A DNA stretch of 64,000 bases from an uncultured Ruegeria sp. (GCF_947500045.1 NZ_CANMQQ010000003.1:62001-126000); one strand, 5' to 3'; positions 29,851 through 38,597 are shown, numbered from the stretch's first letter. The notes: generated from the sequence alone by a model not told the origin. Numbers and translations: made by a program.

Positions 29851-29929
29851 TTGGGGTCGCCGCTGCGGGAATGTCTGCGCCGGTGAGAGAAACCAGCTGG
29901 AGGGACCTTCCGCCCACGGCGACCCAAAA
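29851..29929. ncRNA. candidate structured RNA element, unidentified
   Basis: The 250-bp interval between trmFO and the crotonase gene has no protein frame of note but one compact fold. Nine perfect pairs GGGTCGCCG (29854-29862) with CGGCGACCC (29917-29925) close it, with TT/AA pairs continuing outside one mismatch. Inside, GCGG-GAA pairs with TTCCGC, then GTC with GAC, and an apical GGT/ACC stem holds GAGAGAA. No T-tract follows on either strand, so it is not a plain terminator. It does not match tRNA, SRP RNA, 6S, RNase P or a riboswitch I can recall. Strand is undecided. Confidence 0.45.
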
Positions 29930-30030
29930 GTGTGTTCAGGCCTTAGCCTCGTCCCAGCATTGCCACAGTGTCGCCCTTTTGGAAAGTGCAAAAATGCGAA
30001 CAGTAGAGAAAAATGTATGAAATAGTCGCC

Positions 30031-30816
30031 TTACTGACGCCAATTTGGCGGTCGCTTTTCAATAAAGGCGTTAATTCCTTCTTCGGTATTCCGATCCATC
30101 ATATTTTGCGCCATTACCTCGGCGGTGTAGGCGTAGGCCTGATCGGTGGACATCGTAATCTGTTGATAGAACGCAGTTTTGCCGATCTTGACCGCGCTGC
30201 TCAGCTTGGTCGCCAGCTTTTCAGCCAATGCATTTGTTTCCTCGGCCAGCTGATGCTCAGGCACAAATCGATTGATCAAACCCAGTTTAGCTGCACGCTC
30301 GGCTGTGATAAAGTCACCTGAAGTTAACATCTCAAACGCTTGTTTACGTGGTATATTACGACTGAGCGCCACCATAGGCGTCGAGCAGAACAGGCCTATA
30401 TTGACCCCATTTACCCCAAAACGCGTTCCCTCGGCCGCGATTGCCAGATCGCAGGTTGCCACCAGTTGACAGCCCGCAGCGGTGGCAATGCCGTGTGCTT
30501 GCGCGATCACCGGTTGGGGCAAGGACTGAATGGTCATCATCATTTTGGCGCACCGATCAAACAGATCTTGAAAATATGATAGCCCACCGTCGCTGGCCTG
30601 ACGGCCTTGCGTCATTTGTTTCAGATCGTGCCCTGCGCAGAACGCTTTCCCCACGCCGGAAAGAATAATGACACGAATCGACTTGTCGTCACGCAATACG
30701 TCGAATTCGGCCTGCAAGGCTGCCAGCATTTCGTCACTAAGTGCGTTCAACCGCTCGGGCGCGTTCATCTTTAGCCGCGCTATTGCACCTGTGTCGCTAC
30801 GTTCCAGAATTGCCAT
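30031..30816 (-). CDS. crotonase-fold protein (ECHDC3-like), catalytic Glu residues missing
   Basis: A 261-residue crotonase-superfamily protein. The acyl-CoA oxyanion-hole segments FCAGHDLKQM and HGIATAAGCQLVATCDLAI are present. However, the two glutamates that activate water in enoyl-CoA hydratases (Glu144 and Glu164 of the rat enzyme) are Gln117 and Gly137 here. The region FGVNGVNIGLFCSTP resembles the ECHDC3 subgroup, whose function is uncertain. A hydratase role should therefore not be assumed. It is divergent from the thioesterase gene at 30875, with 58 bp between the start codons. Confidence 0.8.
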   Translation of the reverse strand: MAILERSDTGAIARLKMNAPERLNALSDEMLAALQAEFDVLRDDKSIRVIILSGVGKAFCAGHDLKQMTQGRQASDGGLSYFQDLFDRCAKMMMTIQSLPQPVIAQAHGIATAAGCQLVATCDLAIAAEGTRFGVNGVNIGLFCSTPMVALSRNIPRKQAFEMLTSGDFITAERAAKLGLINRFVPEHQLAEETNALAEKLATKLSSAVKIGKTAFYQQITMSTDQAYAYTAEVMAQNMMDRNTEEGINAFIEKRPPNWRQ

Positions 30817-30874
30817 CTTGCCCTCCCGCTGGCATTCGGGCCAACTCTAGGCGGGCAGAGCCATGAGGGGAAGC

Positions 30875-31318
30875 ATGTCATTAGCGCTGAATAAACAAGA
30901 ACTGATCGAATATCTGGAACTCGTGTTTCCACAGGTTCACAACGACTTTGTCGTAGAGGATTTGACGGAAACAACGATCACGATGCGCCTGAAAGTTGGG
31001 AACCGTCATCTGAGGCCTGGTGGTACCGTATCCGGCCCATCCATGTTCGGGCTGGCTGATGTCAGCGTGTATGCAATGGTTCTGGCGCGAAAGGGTCGGC
31101 AATCACTGGCGGTAACCACCAGCAGTTCAATGGACTTCTTACGCAAACCCGAAAGCGGGTCTGATTTAGTTGCCGAATGTAAGCTGTTGAAATTGGGCCG
31201 AACATTGGCCATTGGCGATGTGCTGATGTATTCGGAAGGTTCCGACAAGCCTGTGGCCCGGGCAAGCATGACCTATTCCATTCCCCCAGAAGGCTCAACC
31301 GCAGCTGCATTCGGATAA
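30875..31318 (+). CDS. PaaI-type hotdog thioesterase
   Basis: A 147-residue single hotdog domain. The segment NRHLRPGGTVSGPSMFGLAD starts the central helix where PaaI enzymes have their catalytic Asp or Gly-rich turn, and TTSSSMDFLRKPESG is the usual second strand. Substrates in the family are medium-chain or aromatic acyl-CoA esters. The ATG at 30875 follows AGGGGA; an ATG at 30863 is also in frame but lacks an RBS. It is divergent from the crotonase-like gene, and both may act on the same CoA ester, which is inference. Confidence 0.82.
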   Translation: MSLALNKQELIEYLELVFPQVHNDFVVEDLTETTITMRLKVGNRHLRPGGTVSGPSMFGLADVSVYAMVLARKGRQSLAVTTSSSMDFLRKPESGSDLVAECKLLKLGRTLAIGDVLMYSEGSDKPVARASMTYSIPPEGSTAAAFG

Positions 31319-31344
31319 AAAAGGGCCGGGGATAGACCCCGGCC
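31317..31344 (-). terminator. intrinsic terminator of the DUF1127 gene
   Basis: Perfect 8-bp stem GGCCGGGG/CCCCGGCC (31324-31331 and 31337-31344) with a five-base loop. On the minus strand it is followed by C and six T residues, which overlap the stop codon of the convergent thioesterase gene. Confidence 0.85.
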
Positions 31345-31378
31345 AGGAAGAGGTCCCTAAGATGGGACTGGGGATAAA

Positions 31379-31606
31379 CTATTTCATCCAGAAGTGGCGG
31401 CTGATTTCCGCATCGGCGCGATGGCGCGTCAGTCCGACATCGCGAAGCAGCCTGTCATCCAGTTTGCCCAAATTTATGCGGCTGCGGCGACGTTGTTCCC
31501 ACTGAGTGACACTCGCCGCGAACCGCACGGCCAGCGCGGCGATAAGCGGCAGCCGAGGGCTGTCGTTCAGCAGCAAGAGGGCGGGGTTGTGCATTGCGCG
31601 TGTCAT
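31379..31606 (-). CDS. DUF1127 small basic protein
   Basis: A 75-residue protein whose C-terminal half (EQRRRSRINLGKLDDRLL and RDVGLTRHRADAEISRHFW) is the DUF1127 domain, an arginine-rich helix pair. Small DUF1127 proteins in Agrobacterium and Rhodobacter are linked to phosphate, RNA or stress regulation (for example CcaF1 in R. sphaeroides binds RNA), while others are unknown. The N-terminal third is hydrophobic (NPALLLLNDSPRLPLIAALA). It is divergent from the MocR-type regulator, 99 bp apart, with inverted repeats in between, so regulation by that protein is likely. Confidence 0.8.
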   Translation of the reverse strand: MTRAMHNPALLLLNDSPRLPLIAALAVRFAASVTQWEQRRRSRINLGKLDDRLLRDVGLTRHRADAEISRHFWMK

Positions 31607-31621
31607 CTTGGGTATCCTTTC

Positions 31622-31718
31622 AAATTGTATTGACACAAAACTAACATGTTCGGTACAGTGTTTTGATACATTCAACATTGTGTCGGAATCAAAGGAAGAA
31701 TTGTAATGGATACAATTT
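31622..31718. promoter_or_regulatory. promoter and nested inverted repeats between DUF1127 and mocR-type gene
   Basis: On the plus strand TTGACA (31630-31635), 18 bases, TACAGT (31654-31659) is a good promoter for the MocR-type gene. Around it are two nested inverted repeats: AAATTGTAT (31622-31630) with ATACAATTT (31710-31718, within the mocR start region), and GACACAA (31632-31638) with TTGTGTC (31678-31684). Such paired arms are what a dimeric regulator could bridge by looping. Confidence 0.55.
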
Positions 31719-33109
31719 GGCCAGAGGCGCTCCCGAAATCCAAAGGTCCAAAGTACACTCTGGTCGCCGACACGATCCGAAAAGCGATACAAAACAAATC
31801 ACTGGAGGTCGGAAAGAAGCTGCCTCCGGTCCGCGAACTGGCGTATCGACTTAAGATCACACCAGGAACAGTTGCCAGAGCCTATACAATTCTAACGGAT
31901 GAAGGTTTGCTACAAGCTGAGGTCGGGCGTGGTACATTTGTTGCCCCGCCGCGATCGCCCATTCTGGATGATGTCTGGTCGCGACAACTGCATCTCAGAG
32001 ACGACAAGTATGAGTCCAACGTCAGTCTGTTCAGCCCGCGCTTGCCGGATGTCGGGCAGGTAAGCTTGATCCGAAAATGCCTTGAAAAGGTTGCCAAAGG
32101 CGATCCGAGGATGTTCATGAACTATCCGACCCGGGACGCCTATCAACCGGTGCGTCAGGTCGTGGCCGACTGGTTGTCTGAACTTCCACTTGGCTCATTG
32201 ACTGCGGATGACATTGTACTGACTCATGGCGGGCAAAGCGGTATTTGCGTCGTGTTCCAGACCCTTCTGAAAGATCCGAGACCCGTCGTTCTGGTCGAAG
32301 ACCTGTCCTATGCCGGGTTTCGGCGGGCGGGGGAGTTGATGCGCGCAGAGATTGTAGGAGTAAAGATGGACAAGTGGGGCATCAGCCCCGAAGCGCTGGA
32401 TCACATCCTTAGGCAAACAAAGGCGCAGGCAATCTGCGTTTCACCCGAGGTGCAGAACCCGACAGGTGGCCATTCGCCGTTAGAGCGGCGCAAGGAAGTG
32501 GTCGAGATTGCACGCAAATATGGCCTCCAGATCGTCGAAGATGATTGTTACCGAATGGGTGAGGCCCGCGCGCCCAGTTATAGGGCGTTGGCACCTGAGC
32601 GGGGTTGGCACGTCTCATCAATCTCAAAAACCCTGACGCCTGCGCTGCGCGTTGGTTTCGCTATCGCGCCAAAAGAGCGGAGTGTCGATCTGCGCCGATG
32701 TGCTGAGTACGGGTATTTCGGGCTTGCCCAACCTTTGGCCGAACTGACGCGGTTGTTGTTGGGGCACCCCGAGGCAAGGCAACTGGCAAAAGATGTCCGA
32801 GTCAAGATGGGGGAATATGTGCGAGTCGCAGTAAACGCTTTGGGTGGATTTGACCTGAATTGGGATTCAGAAATTCCCTTTGTCTGGCTGCATTTGCCGT
32901 CAGGCTGGCGTTCGGCTGCGTTCAGTCGCGCGGCCGAGCGTGAAGGAATTCAACTGCGATCTGCGGACGAATTTGCGCTGCGTGACGGTCGCGCACCAAA
33001 TGCAGTCCGCATTGCAGTAAATGGGCATGTCTCATTGGAGAAGTTTGAAGATGCCATGCTTCGCCTACGTGCGCTGTTGGACAATCCGCCAGAACAAATA
33101 AGCGTCTAG
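31706..33109 (+). CDS. MocR-type regulator (GntR HTH fused to aminotransferase fold)
   Basis: A 467-residue fusion. Residues 15-80 are a GntR winged helix (KLPPVRELAYRLKITPGTVA then RAYTILTDEG). Residues about 105-460 are a fold-type I aminotransferase domain, with the cofactor Asp in IVEDDCYRMGE and Lys in SSISKTLTPALRVGFA that should bind PLP as an aldimine. MocR proteins sense PLP or amino compounds and control PLP, GABA or taurine genes. The only close neighbour in a regulated position is the divergent DUF1127 gene; no PLP or amino acid pathway gene is next to it, so its target is open. Confidence 0.92.
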   Translation: MDTIWPEALPKSKGPKYTLVADTIRKAIQNKSLEVGKKLPPVRELAYRLKITPGTVARAYTILTDEGLLQAEVGRGTFVAPPRSPILDDVWSRQLHLRDDKYESNVSLFSPRLPDVGQVSLIRKCLEKVAKGDPRMFMNYPTRDAYQPVRQVVADWLSELPLGSLTADDIVLTHGGQSGICVVFQTLLKDPRPVVLVEDLSYAGFRRAGELMRAEIVGVKMDKWGISPEALDHILRQTKAQAICVSPEVQNPTGGHSPLERRKEVVEIARKYGLQIVEDDCYRMGEARAPSYRALAPERGWHVSSISKTLTPALRVGFAIAPKERSVDLRRCAEYGYFGLAQPLAELTRLLLGHPEARQLAKDVRVKMGEYVRVAVNALGGFDLNWDSEIPFVWLHLPSGWRSAAFSRAAEREGIQLRSADEFALRDGRAPNAVRIAVNGHVSLEKFEDAMLRLRALLDNPPEQISV

Positions 33110-33112
33110 CGA

Positions 33113-33478
33113 CTATTTCATCGGCGTGGGGTCACCGAAGAATCCTGCCAAATGGGCAATCTGACCTTCATCATCGCGACGAATAAAGTCATGCCCAGAC
33201 ACCATGACCGAACCATCAGGCGCAACCATGTGCCAGGTGAAATGCACCACATCATGGTGCGAGGATGGTTCACTGGTTATGTCCACCCGTCCATTCGAAT
33301 TCTGTAGAACTTCACCGATATGGGTGCAGAGTTGATCTCTGCCCGAAACCTGAGCGGTCGGATCGATATACTGGCCGGTTTCTGAAAAGCACCGCTTTAG
33401 CAACTCAAGCCGTTTGCCATCGCTATGTTCCTGCCAGGCAGCTCCATAATCTGCGATGATTTGGTTCAGTTCTATCAT
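33113..33478 (-). CDS. SnoaL-like / NTF2-fold protein
   Basis: A 121-residue protein with the layout of the NTF2 fold: N-terminal helices (LNQIIADYGAAWQEHSDGKR), then ISE-type strands with YIDPTAQVSGRDQL and a last strand region HLAGFFGDPTP. Such proteins often serve as cyclases, isomerases or unknown ligand binders. It ends three bases from the convergent mocR-type gene. It is unrelated in sequence to the truncated SnoaL-like gene at the start of the window beyond the shared fold. Confidence 0.72.
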   Translation of the reverse strand: MIELNQIIADYGAAWQEHSDGKRLELLKRCFSETGQYIDPTAQVSGRDQLCTHIGEVLQNSNGRVDITSEPSSHHDVVHFTWHMVAPDGSVMVSGHDFIRRDDEGQIAHLAGFFGDPTPMK

Positions 33479-33626
33479 GTCATCCTCCGAAGCATACTGA
33501 GGTCGATTATTGATAGTTGTACCAGAGCGGCGAAATCTAATCCAATTGCGGGTGTAAAATTTGGGGTAAAATAATACCTATTTTATAAGCTATTGTTTTA
33601 GCATAGTTATATTAAAGGTGCGGCGC

Positions 33627-33693
33627 TTGACGAGACATCAGGGGGTGTCTAGATACGCATCCATCGAATTCGGGCCGCTCCGCTGGGGCGGTC
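33627..33693 (+). promoter_or_regulatory. rplM promoter and leader hairpin
   Basis: TTGACG (33627-33632), 17 bases, TAGATA (33650-33655) is a strong sigma-70 promoter. The leader then forms an 8-bp hairpin (33673-33680 with 33686-33693) followed by TTTC, 28 bp before the rplM ATG. It may be a site for feedback or antitermination, as ribosomal protein leaders often are. The upstream part of this interval (33479-33620) is AT-rich and shows no gene. Confidence 0.6.
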
Positions 33694-33720
33694 TTTCACA
33701 TCAAACAGGACTATCCTGCC

Positions 33721-34179
33721 ATGAAAACCTTTTCTGCAACCCCTGCAGACATCGACAAGAAATGGATCCTGATCGACGCCGAGGGCGTTGTTTTGGGTCG
33801 TCTTGCGTCGATCGTAGCCATGCGCCTGCGTGGTAAGCACAAGCCGTCCTTCACTCCGAATATGGACATGGGCGACAATGTCATCGTGATCAACGCTGAC
33901 AAAATCCAGATGACCGGCAAGAAGCGTGAAGAAAACTTCTACTGGCATACTGGCCACCCGGGCGGCATCAAATCCCGCACCAAGCAGCAGATCCTTGAGG
34001 GCAAGCACCCCGAGCGCGTCGTGACCCAAGCGGTCAAGCGCATGCTGCCGGGTAACCGCCTGTCGCGTCAGGTTATGACAAACCTGCGCGTATATGCCGG
34101 TGCTGAGCATCCCCATGAGGCGCAAGCGCCCGAAGTTCTGGATGTTGCATCCATGAACAAGAAAAACACCCGGAGCTAA
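33721..34179 (+). CDS. rplM: 50S ribosomal protein L13
   Basis: A 152-residue protein with the L13 signatures [36 protein letters not shown], and [21 protein letters not shown]13 is an early assembly protein of the large subunit. It precedes rpsI by six bases, the universal bacterial L13-S9 operon. Confidence 0.98.
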   Translation: MKTFSATPADIDKKWILIDAEGVVLGRLASIVAMRLRGKHKPSFTPNMDMGDNVIVINADKIQMTGKKREENFYWHTGHPGGIKSRTKQQILEGKHPERVVTQAVKRMLPGNRLSRQVMTNLRVYAGAEHPHEAQAPEVLDVASMNKKNTRS

Positions 34180-34185
34180 TGACCG

Positions 34186-34671
34186 ATGGTTGATCAGATC
34201 AATACTCTCGAAGAGCTGAGCGCCGTCGCAGGCGTTGAAACCGTGGCCGAAGAAGTCATCGTACGTGAACCCGTACGTGACGAGCTGGGCCGCTCCTACG
34301 CCACCGGCAAGCGTAAAGACGCTGTTGCCCGCGTTTGGATCAAGCCGGGTTCCGGCAAGGTCACCGTGAATGGCAAGGACCAGGACGTGTACTTTGCACG
34401 CCCCGTTCTGCAGCTGATCCTGCGCCAGCCGTTCCAGATTGCTGGCGTCGAAGGCGAGTTTGACGTTGTTGCAACCGTCAAAGGCGGTGGGCTGACCGGT
34501 CAGGCCGGTGCGGTCAAGCACGGTATCTCGAAGGCGCTGCAGCTGTACGACCCCAGCTTGCGTGGCGCCCTGAAAGCCGCTGGCTTCCTGACCCGCGACA
34601 GCCGCGTTGTAGAACGTAAGAAATACGGTAAGCGCAAAGCGCGTCGTTCGTTCCAGTTCTCGAAGCGTTAA
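34186..34671 (+). CDS. rpsI: 30S ribosomal protein S9
   Basis: A 161-residue S9. The ribosomal core starts at [18 protein letters not shown] and ends in the basic tail [17 protein letters not shown], whose last Arg reaches the P-site tRNA in known ribosomes. An acidic N-terminal extension of about 35 residues ([19 protein letters not shown]) precedes the core and is common in this bacterial group. Confidence 0.98.
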   Translation: MVDQINTLEELSAVAGVETVAEEVIVREPVRDELGRSYATGKRKDAVARVWIKPGSGKVTVNGKDQDVYFARPVLQLILRQPFQIAGVEGEFDVVATVKGGGLTGQAGAVKHGISKALQLYDPSLRGALKAAGFLTRDSRVVERKKYGKRKARRSFQFSKR

Positions 34672-34696
34672 TCGCCGCGGATTTCGAAAAAACAAA

Positions 34697-34724
34697 GGGC
34701 TCGCAAATGCGAGCCCTTTTTCTT
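34697..34724 (+). terminator. intrinsic terminator of rplM-rpsI
   Basis: Stem GGGCTCGC/GCGAGCCC with a short A/T loop (34697-34716) and TTTTTCTTT after it. Confidence 0.92.
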
Positions 34725-34740
34725 TGCGTTGTTGGATCGC

Positions 34741-35901
34741 TTATTCTTCGTAAACCAACTTCCATGCGCCATTTTCGACGACACTGACAAATACGGTATC
34801 AGCGCCCTGATGGTCATCCGGTCCATAGGTGATCTGGTTACCGACCAACTCATCCATATAGTCCAACGATTCCATGGCGGTGATGAAGCTGTCATGGGTC
34901 AGGTCAGGACCTGCCGCCTCAAGCGCTTTGACCATCATCTCTGCCGCCGAATAGCCAAGCATTGAGAAACCGACGGGATCTTCACCCGTGGCCTCTTTGT
35001 ATTCCGCGATAAAGGCTGCGGGCGCAGGTTCCTCCGCGCGCGCCCACAGGTCCAGCCAGGACGCAGCAGCATAGAACCCGTCCGTGACACCGCCCGGCAC
35101 CTGTGCAACCACGGTCAGGAAACTGGCCGAGGTACCGAGGAACTTCATATCCTCAAGACCCATCTTCTTGGCCGTTCCAACCACAGTGATCGCCTGGCGC
35201 ACACCCAAAGCCATGGTGACGATGTCACAGCCTTCTTCCTTGAGCTTGCTCAAGGAACCCACGAAATCCGTTTCATCCGGCTTATGAGTGGTCTCTGTAC
35301 CAAAGGTGATGCCAGCCTCTTCAGCGCCGGCTTTGCTGCCCTCAAGAATCTCCTCGCCGAAATCTGTGGGCAGGTACATGGTGCAAACGGTTTGTGATCC
35401 GAATTCACCGTTCAGATATTTCACCCCGATCCGCGCCTGATCGTAGTAGGTCGAGAACGACGTGAACTTGTTCTTCACCGGCTCCTGCAGCATTTGCCGT
35501 GCGGCTGTCAGGGGGGCGACGTTGGGAATTCCTTTCGGGTCCAGCAGCTTGAAACCGGCGACATTCATCGGCGTGCCCAGCGATTGCAACATCGCAAACA
35601 CCTTGTCGCGGTTTAGCAGCTTATTATAACCCTGCATCGCGCGCGGCATCTGATAGCCGTTATCTTCAACCACAAAGCGAATTTTGCGCCCATGCACGCC
35701 ACCTTCGGCGTTGACCCGATCGAAGACCACATTTGCGCCCTTGGTTGCCGGGACGCCCACGGCTGCGAAAATACCGCTGAGGTCATTCACTGATCCAATG
35801 ACGATCTCATCATCACTCACGCCTTGGGTTTGCGCCCAGCTCATCGTGGCGGATGCGGTCAATGCTGTGGCTGCAGCAAGCCCCTTAATCATTTGTTTCA
35901 T
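34741..35901 (-). CDS. ABC transporter substrate-binding protein, branched-chain amino acid type
   Basis: A 386-residue periplasmic protein with a signal peptide ending near TMSWAQ. The type I periplasmic-binding fold follows: IVIGSVNDLSGIFAAVGVPA, then GVHGRKIRFVVEDNGYQMPR and YYDQARIGVKYL. This HAAT family binds amino acids, amides, urea and also aromatic acids. It is the last gene of the operon LivH-LivM-LivG-LivF-acyl-CoA synthetase, 30 bp behind the synthetase gene, suggesting that the imported ligand is a carboxylic acid that is activated with CoA. Confidence 0.92.
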   Translation of the reverse strand: MKQMIKGLAAATALTASATMSWAQTQGVSDDEIVIGSVNDLSGIFAAVGVPATKGANVVFDRVNAEGGVHGRKIRFVVEDNGYQMPRAMQGYNKLLNRDKVFAMLQSLGTPMNVAGFKLLDPKGIPNVAPLTAARQMLQEPVKNKFTSFSTYYDQARIGVKYLNGEFGSQTVCTMYLPTDFGEEILEGSKAGAEEAGITFGTETTHKPDETDFVGSLSKLKEEGCDIVTMALGVRQAITVVGTAKKMGLEDMKFLGTSASFLTVVAQVPGGVTDGFYAAASWLDLWARAEEPAPAAFIAEYKEATGEDPVGFSMLGYSAAEMMVKALEAAGPDLTHDSFITAMESLDYMDELVGNQITYGPDDHQGADTVFVSVVENGAWKLVYEE

Positions 35902-35931
35902 AGTTCTCCTCCCTGTTGGGTCGCCCCTTAA

Positions 35932-37818
35932 TTAATTGTACATATCTTCAATGAGAAGTACGTGTTTCTTTTCCACCAAACCACGTTTGAGTTTCATCGT
36001 TGCGGTCAATTCCTCATCTTCGGCGGTCAGCAATACATCAATCAGACGAAAATCCTTGATCTGCTCGACCCGTGCAAACTCTTTGTTAACAGCGGCAATT
36101 TCCACTCCGATCAGATCGATGACCTCCGGCGCTGCGCAGAGGGATGCGAAATTCGAGAAAGGGATCTTGCGCTCTTGTGCGAATTTCTCGACGTTTTCCT
36201 GATCGATCATAATCAGTGCAGTCAGATATTTACGCCGGTCCCCGATAATTACCGCATCCGAGATAAACTGACTGAACTTCAAACCGCTCTCAATCTCGGC
36301 TGGCGTTATGTTCTTGCCGCCCGCCGTGATGATGATGTCCTTCAGGCGCCCTGTGATGGTGACAAAGCCATCATCGTCGATATGCCCCATGTCACCCGTG
36401 CGCAGCCAGCCGTCGCAGGTGAAACTCTCAGCCGTTTTCGCATTGTTGCGCCAGTAGCCCTGAAAGACGTTCAGTCCTTTGACCTGAATTTCTCCGTCTT
36501 CCGAGATGCGCAAATCATTGCCGGGGACCGGTTTTCCGATGGTGCCGATCTTGTTGGCCTCAAGCGTGTTCAGCGCTGCGATGCCAGCGGTTTCAGTCAT
36601 CCCGAACCCTTCGACAATGGGTACACCTATCGCCCAGTACCACCTGAGCAATTCGGGTGAGATCGGTGCAGCACCTGAACCGCCACGCCGCATCCGGTCC
36701 ATCCCTAACATCCGGCGCAGGTTGCGTAAAACTAGCCGATCCCAGAGCCAGAACTGCAATCCCACCGTCGCAGGAACAGGTTTGCCTTCAAGAACATAAT
36801 CGGCCCGCGCCATGCCCGCCCTGAGTGCCTGTGTAAAGGCGAAACGCCCGGTCGGCGTTGCCTCTTTCACCATGAACATGACCTGAGAATAGATCTTCTC
36901 CCACACGCGCGGCACGGCGGTGAACGTGGCGGGCGAGACCTCTTGCAGATTTGAAAACACCGTCTCAGGACTTTCCGCGAAGTTCACGGTACTTTTCATC
37001 GCCAGAGGGTAGTAGATCGACACATCCCGCTCGAGGATATGACAAAGCGGTAGGAAACACAGCTGTTCGTCGGTTGATTGGGAAGGCAGGGAATGCGCCC
37101 CGGCCTCGATTGCGGCCATGATGTTCTCATGGCTCAGCATTGCACCTTTGGGGTTTCCGGTTGTCCCTGAGGTATAGATGAGCAGGGCGGTGTCTTGCGG
37201 TGTGGCAATCGCGATTTCCGTCTCGAATACACCGGGTTCATCTGCCTCTGCCTGCTGCCCCAAAGCGTACAGATCCCCAATCATCATGCAGCGCGGATGA
37301 TCGAGGTCGTGCAGGCCTTCGTTTTCAAGAATAATGACCATAAGCAGATCAGGCAGGTCTTCTTCAACTTCCAGGAATTTATCCAACTGTTCTTCGTCTT
37401 CAACGATCAGAAACCGGCTGCCACTGTCATTGATCAGATATTTCAGCTGGCTGGCCGCATCCGTGGTGTAGACGCCCGAGGCAATCCCACCGACACATTG
37501 GATGCCCATATCGAACCACGCCCATTCCTTGCGGTCTTCGGACAAGATCGAAACGACCTCACCACGCTTTAGCCCGAGTTCGCGCAGGGCCAGCCCGATC
37601 CACTTGGCATGTTGCCAATAGTCGGCCCAGGAATAGGACTTCCAGATACCGAAATCCTTTTCGCGATGCGCCGTGCGCGGTCCCAACTCGGTACAGCGTC
37701 TCTGAAACAGTTCGCAAGTCGTAACACAGCCATCAACGCGCAACGGCCTTTGACCTGGTGCTTCGTTGAACTGTACGCCATTGATCGTGGTCTGAGGGGG
37801 CAGGGGGCTTGCATCCAT
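35932..37818 (-). CDS. AMP-dependent acyl-CoA synthetase (long-chain type)
   Basis: A 628-residue ANL-superfamily ligase: ATP plus acid gives acyl-AMP, then acyl-CoA. Visible are the P-loop LLIYTSGTTGNPKGAMLSHE near residue 185, the A5 region EGFGMTETAG, A7 WLRTGDMGHIDDDGFV, A8 GRLKDIIITAGGKNI and a C-terminal lysine in TMKLKRGLV. The pattern is that of the ACSBG/FAA long-chain group. The ATG at 37818 is chosen behind GGAGGTG, which lies at the end of the upstream ATP-binding protein gene. Location inside an ABC transporter operon is its notable trait. Confidence 0.92.
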   Translation of the reverse strand: MDASPLPPQTTINGVQFNEAPGQRPLRVDGCVTTCELFQRRCTELGPRTAHREKDFGIWKSYSWADYWQHAKWIGLALRELGLKRGEVVSILSEDRKEWAWFDMGIQCVGGIASGVYTTDAASQLKYLINDSGSRFLIVEDEEQLDKFLEVEEDLPDLLMVIILENEGLHDLDHPRCMMIGDLYALGQQAEADEPGVFETEIAIATPQDTALLIYTSGTTGNPKGAMLSHENIMAAIEAGAHSLPSQSTDEQLCFLPLCHILERDVSIYYPLAMKSTVNFAESPETVFSNLQEVSPATFTAVPRVWEKIYSQVMFMVKEATPTGRFAFTQALRAGMARADYVLEGKPVPATVGLQFWLWDRLVLRNLRRMLGMDRMRRGGSGAAPISPELLRWYWAIGVPIVEGFGMTETAGIAALNTLEANKIGTIGKPVPGNDLRISEDGEIQVKGLNVFQGYWRNNAKTAESFTCDGWLRTGDMGHIDDDGFVTITGRLKDIIITAGGKNITPAEIESGLKFSQFISDAVIIGDRRKYLTALIMIDQENVEKFAQERKIPFSNFASLCAAPEVIDLIGVEIAAVNKEFARVEQIKDFRLIDVLLTAEDEELTATMKLKRGLVEKKHVLLIEDMYN

Positions 37819-37823
37819 TCGGC

Positions 37824-38597
37824 TCACCTCCACGTCTTCTTGCGCTTCCAGCGGCGGTTTTCCCGCGCGCCTTCCTCCTGAACGCCCAGATAGAAGTTCT
37901 GGATGTCCTCGGATTGCAGCAATACATCGGCGGCACCGTCCATGACGATCCGCCCGATCTCCATCACATAGCCATGATGGGCCAGCTCAAGCGCGGCGTT
38001 GGCGTTCTGTTCGACCAGCATCATGGTCATATTCTGTTCATCGTTGAGGCGTTTAAGGATGCCAAAAATCTCTTGCACCAGCAGCGGCGACAGGCCCAAC
38101 GAGGGTTCGTCCAGCAACATGATGCGCGGGTTAGCCATCAAGCCGCGCCCGATGGCCAGCATCTGCTGCTGCCCGCCGGACAGCGTACCGGCCTCTTGCG
38201 TGCGACGCTCTTTCAGAACCGGAAAGTATGAGAAAACCAGATCGCGGTCGTGATCGATTTGACCTTTGTCAGAAAGGGTATATGCCCCGAGACTCAGATT
38301 TTCATCGACGGTCAAAAGCGGAAATACCTCGCGCCCTTCGGGCACATGCACAATACCTTTCTGAACAACCTTGTGAGGTTCCGATCCTTGTATCTGCTGG
38401 CCATCAAATGTGATCGTACCTTTCTCGGGATCCATCACGCCCGAGACGGTTTTCATCAGCGTTGTCTTGCCCGCGCCGTTTGCGCCCAGGATCGAGACGA
38501 TCTTACCCAGATGCACGTCCAATGACACACCACGTATCGCCATAATCGGGCCATAGAAGCTTTCGATATTGCGGATGCTTAGGATCGGCTGGCTCAT
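37824..38597 (-). CDS. ABC transporter ATP-binding protein, LivF type
   Basis: A 257-residue ATPase with Walker A LGANGAGKTTLMKTVSG, signature TLSGGQQQMLAIGRGLMA, Walker B IMLLDEPSLGLSP and the switch His region. LivF proteins have the sequence VPEGREVFPLLTVDENL, present here. A basic C-terminal tail, ENRRWKRKKTWR, is unusual. Its start overlaps the LivG-type gene by four bases. Confidence 0.93.
   Translation of the reverse strand: MSQPILSIRNIESFYGPIMAIRGVSLDVHLGKIVSILGANGAGKTTLMKTVSGVMDPEKGTITFDGQQIQGSEPHKVVQKGIVHVPEGREVFPLLTVDENLSLGAYTLSDKGQIDHDRDLVFSYFPVLKERRTQEAGTLSGGQQQMLAIGRGLMANPRIMLLDEPSLGLSPLLVQEIFGILKRLNDEQNMTMMLVEQNANAALELAHHGYVMEIGRIVMDGAADVLLQSEDIQNFYLGVQEEGARENRRWKRKKTWR

Noticed and set aside
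33649..34695. 348-codon open frame on the minus strand opposite rplM-rpsI
   Set aside because: Strong codon bias of ribosomal genes suppresses stops on the other strand; the frame also runs through the rplM leader.
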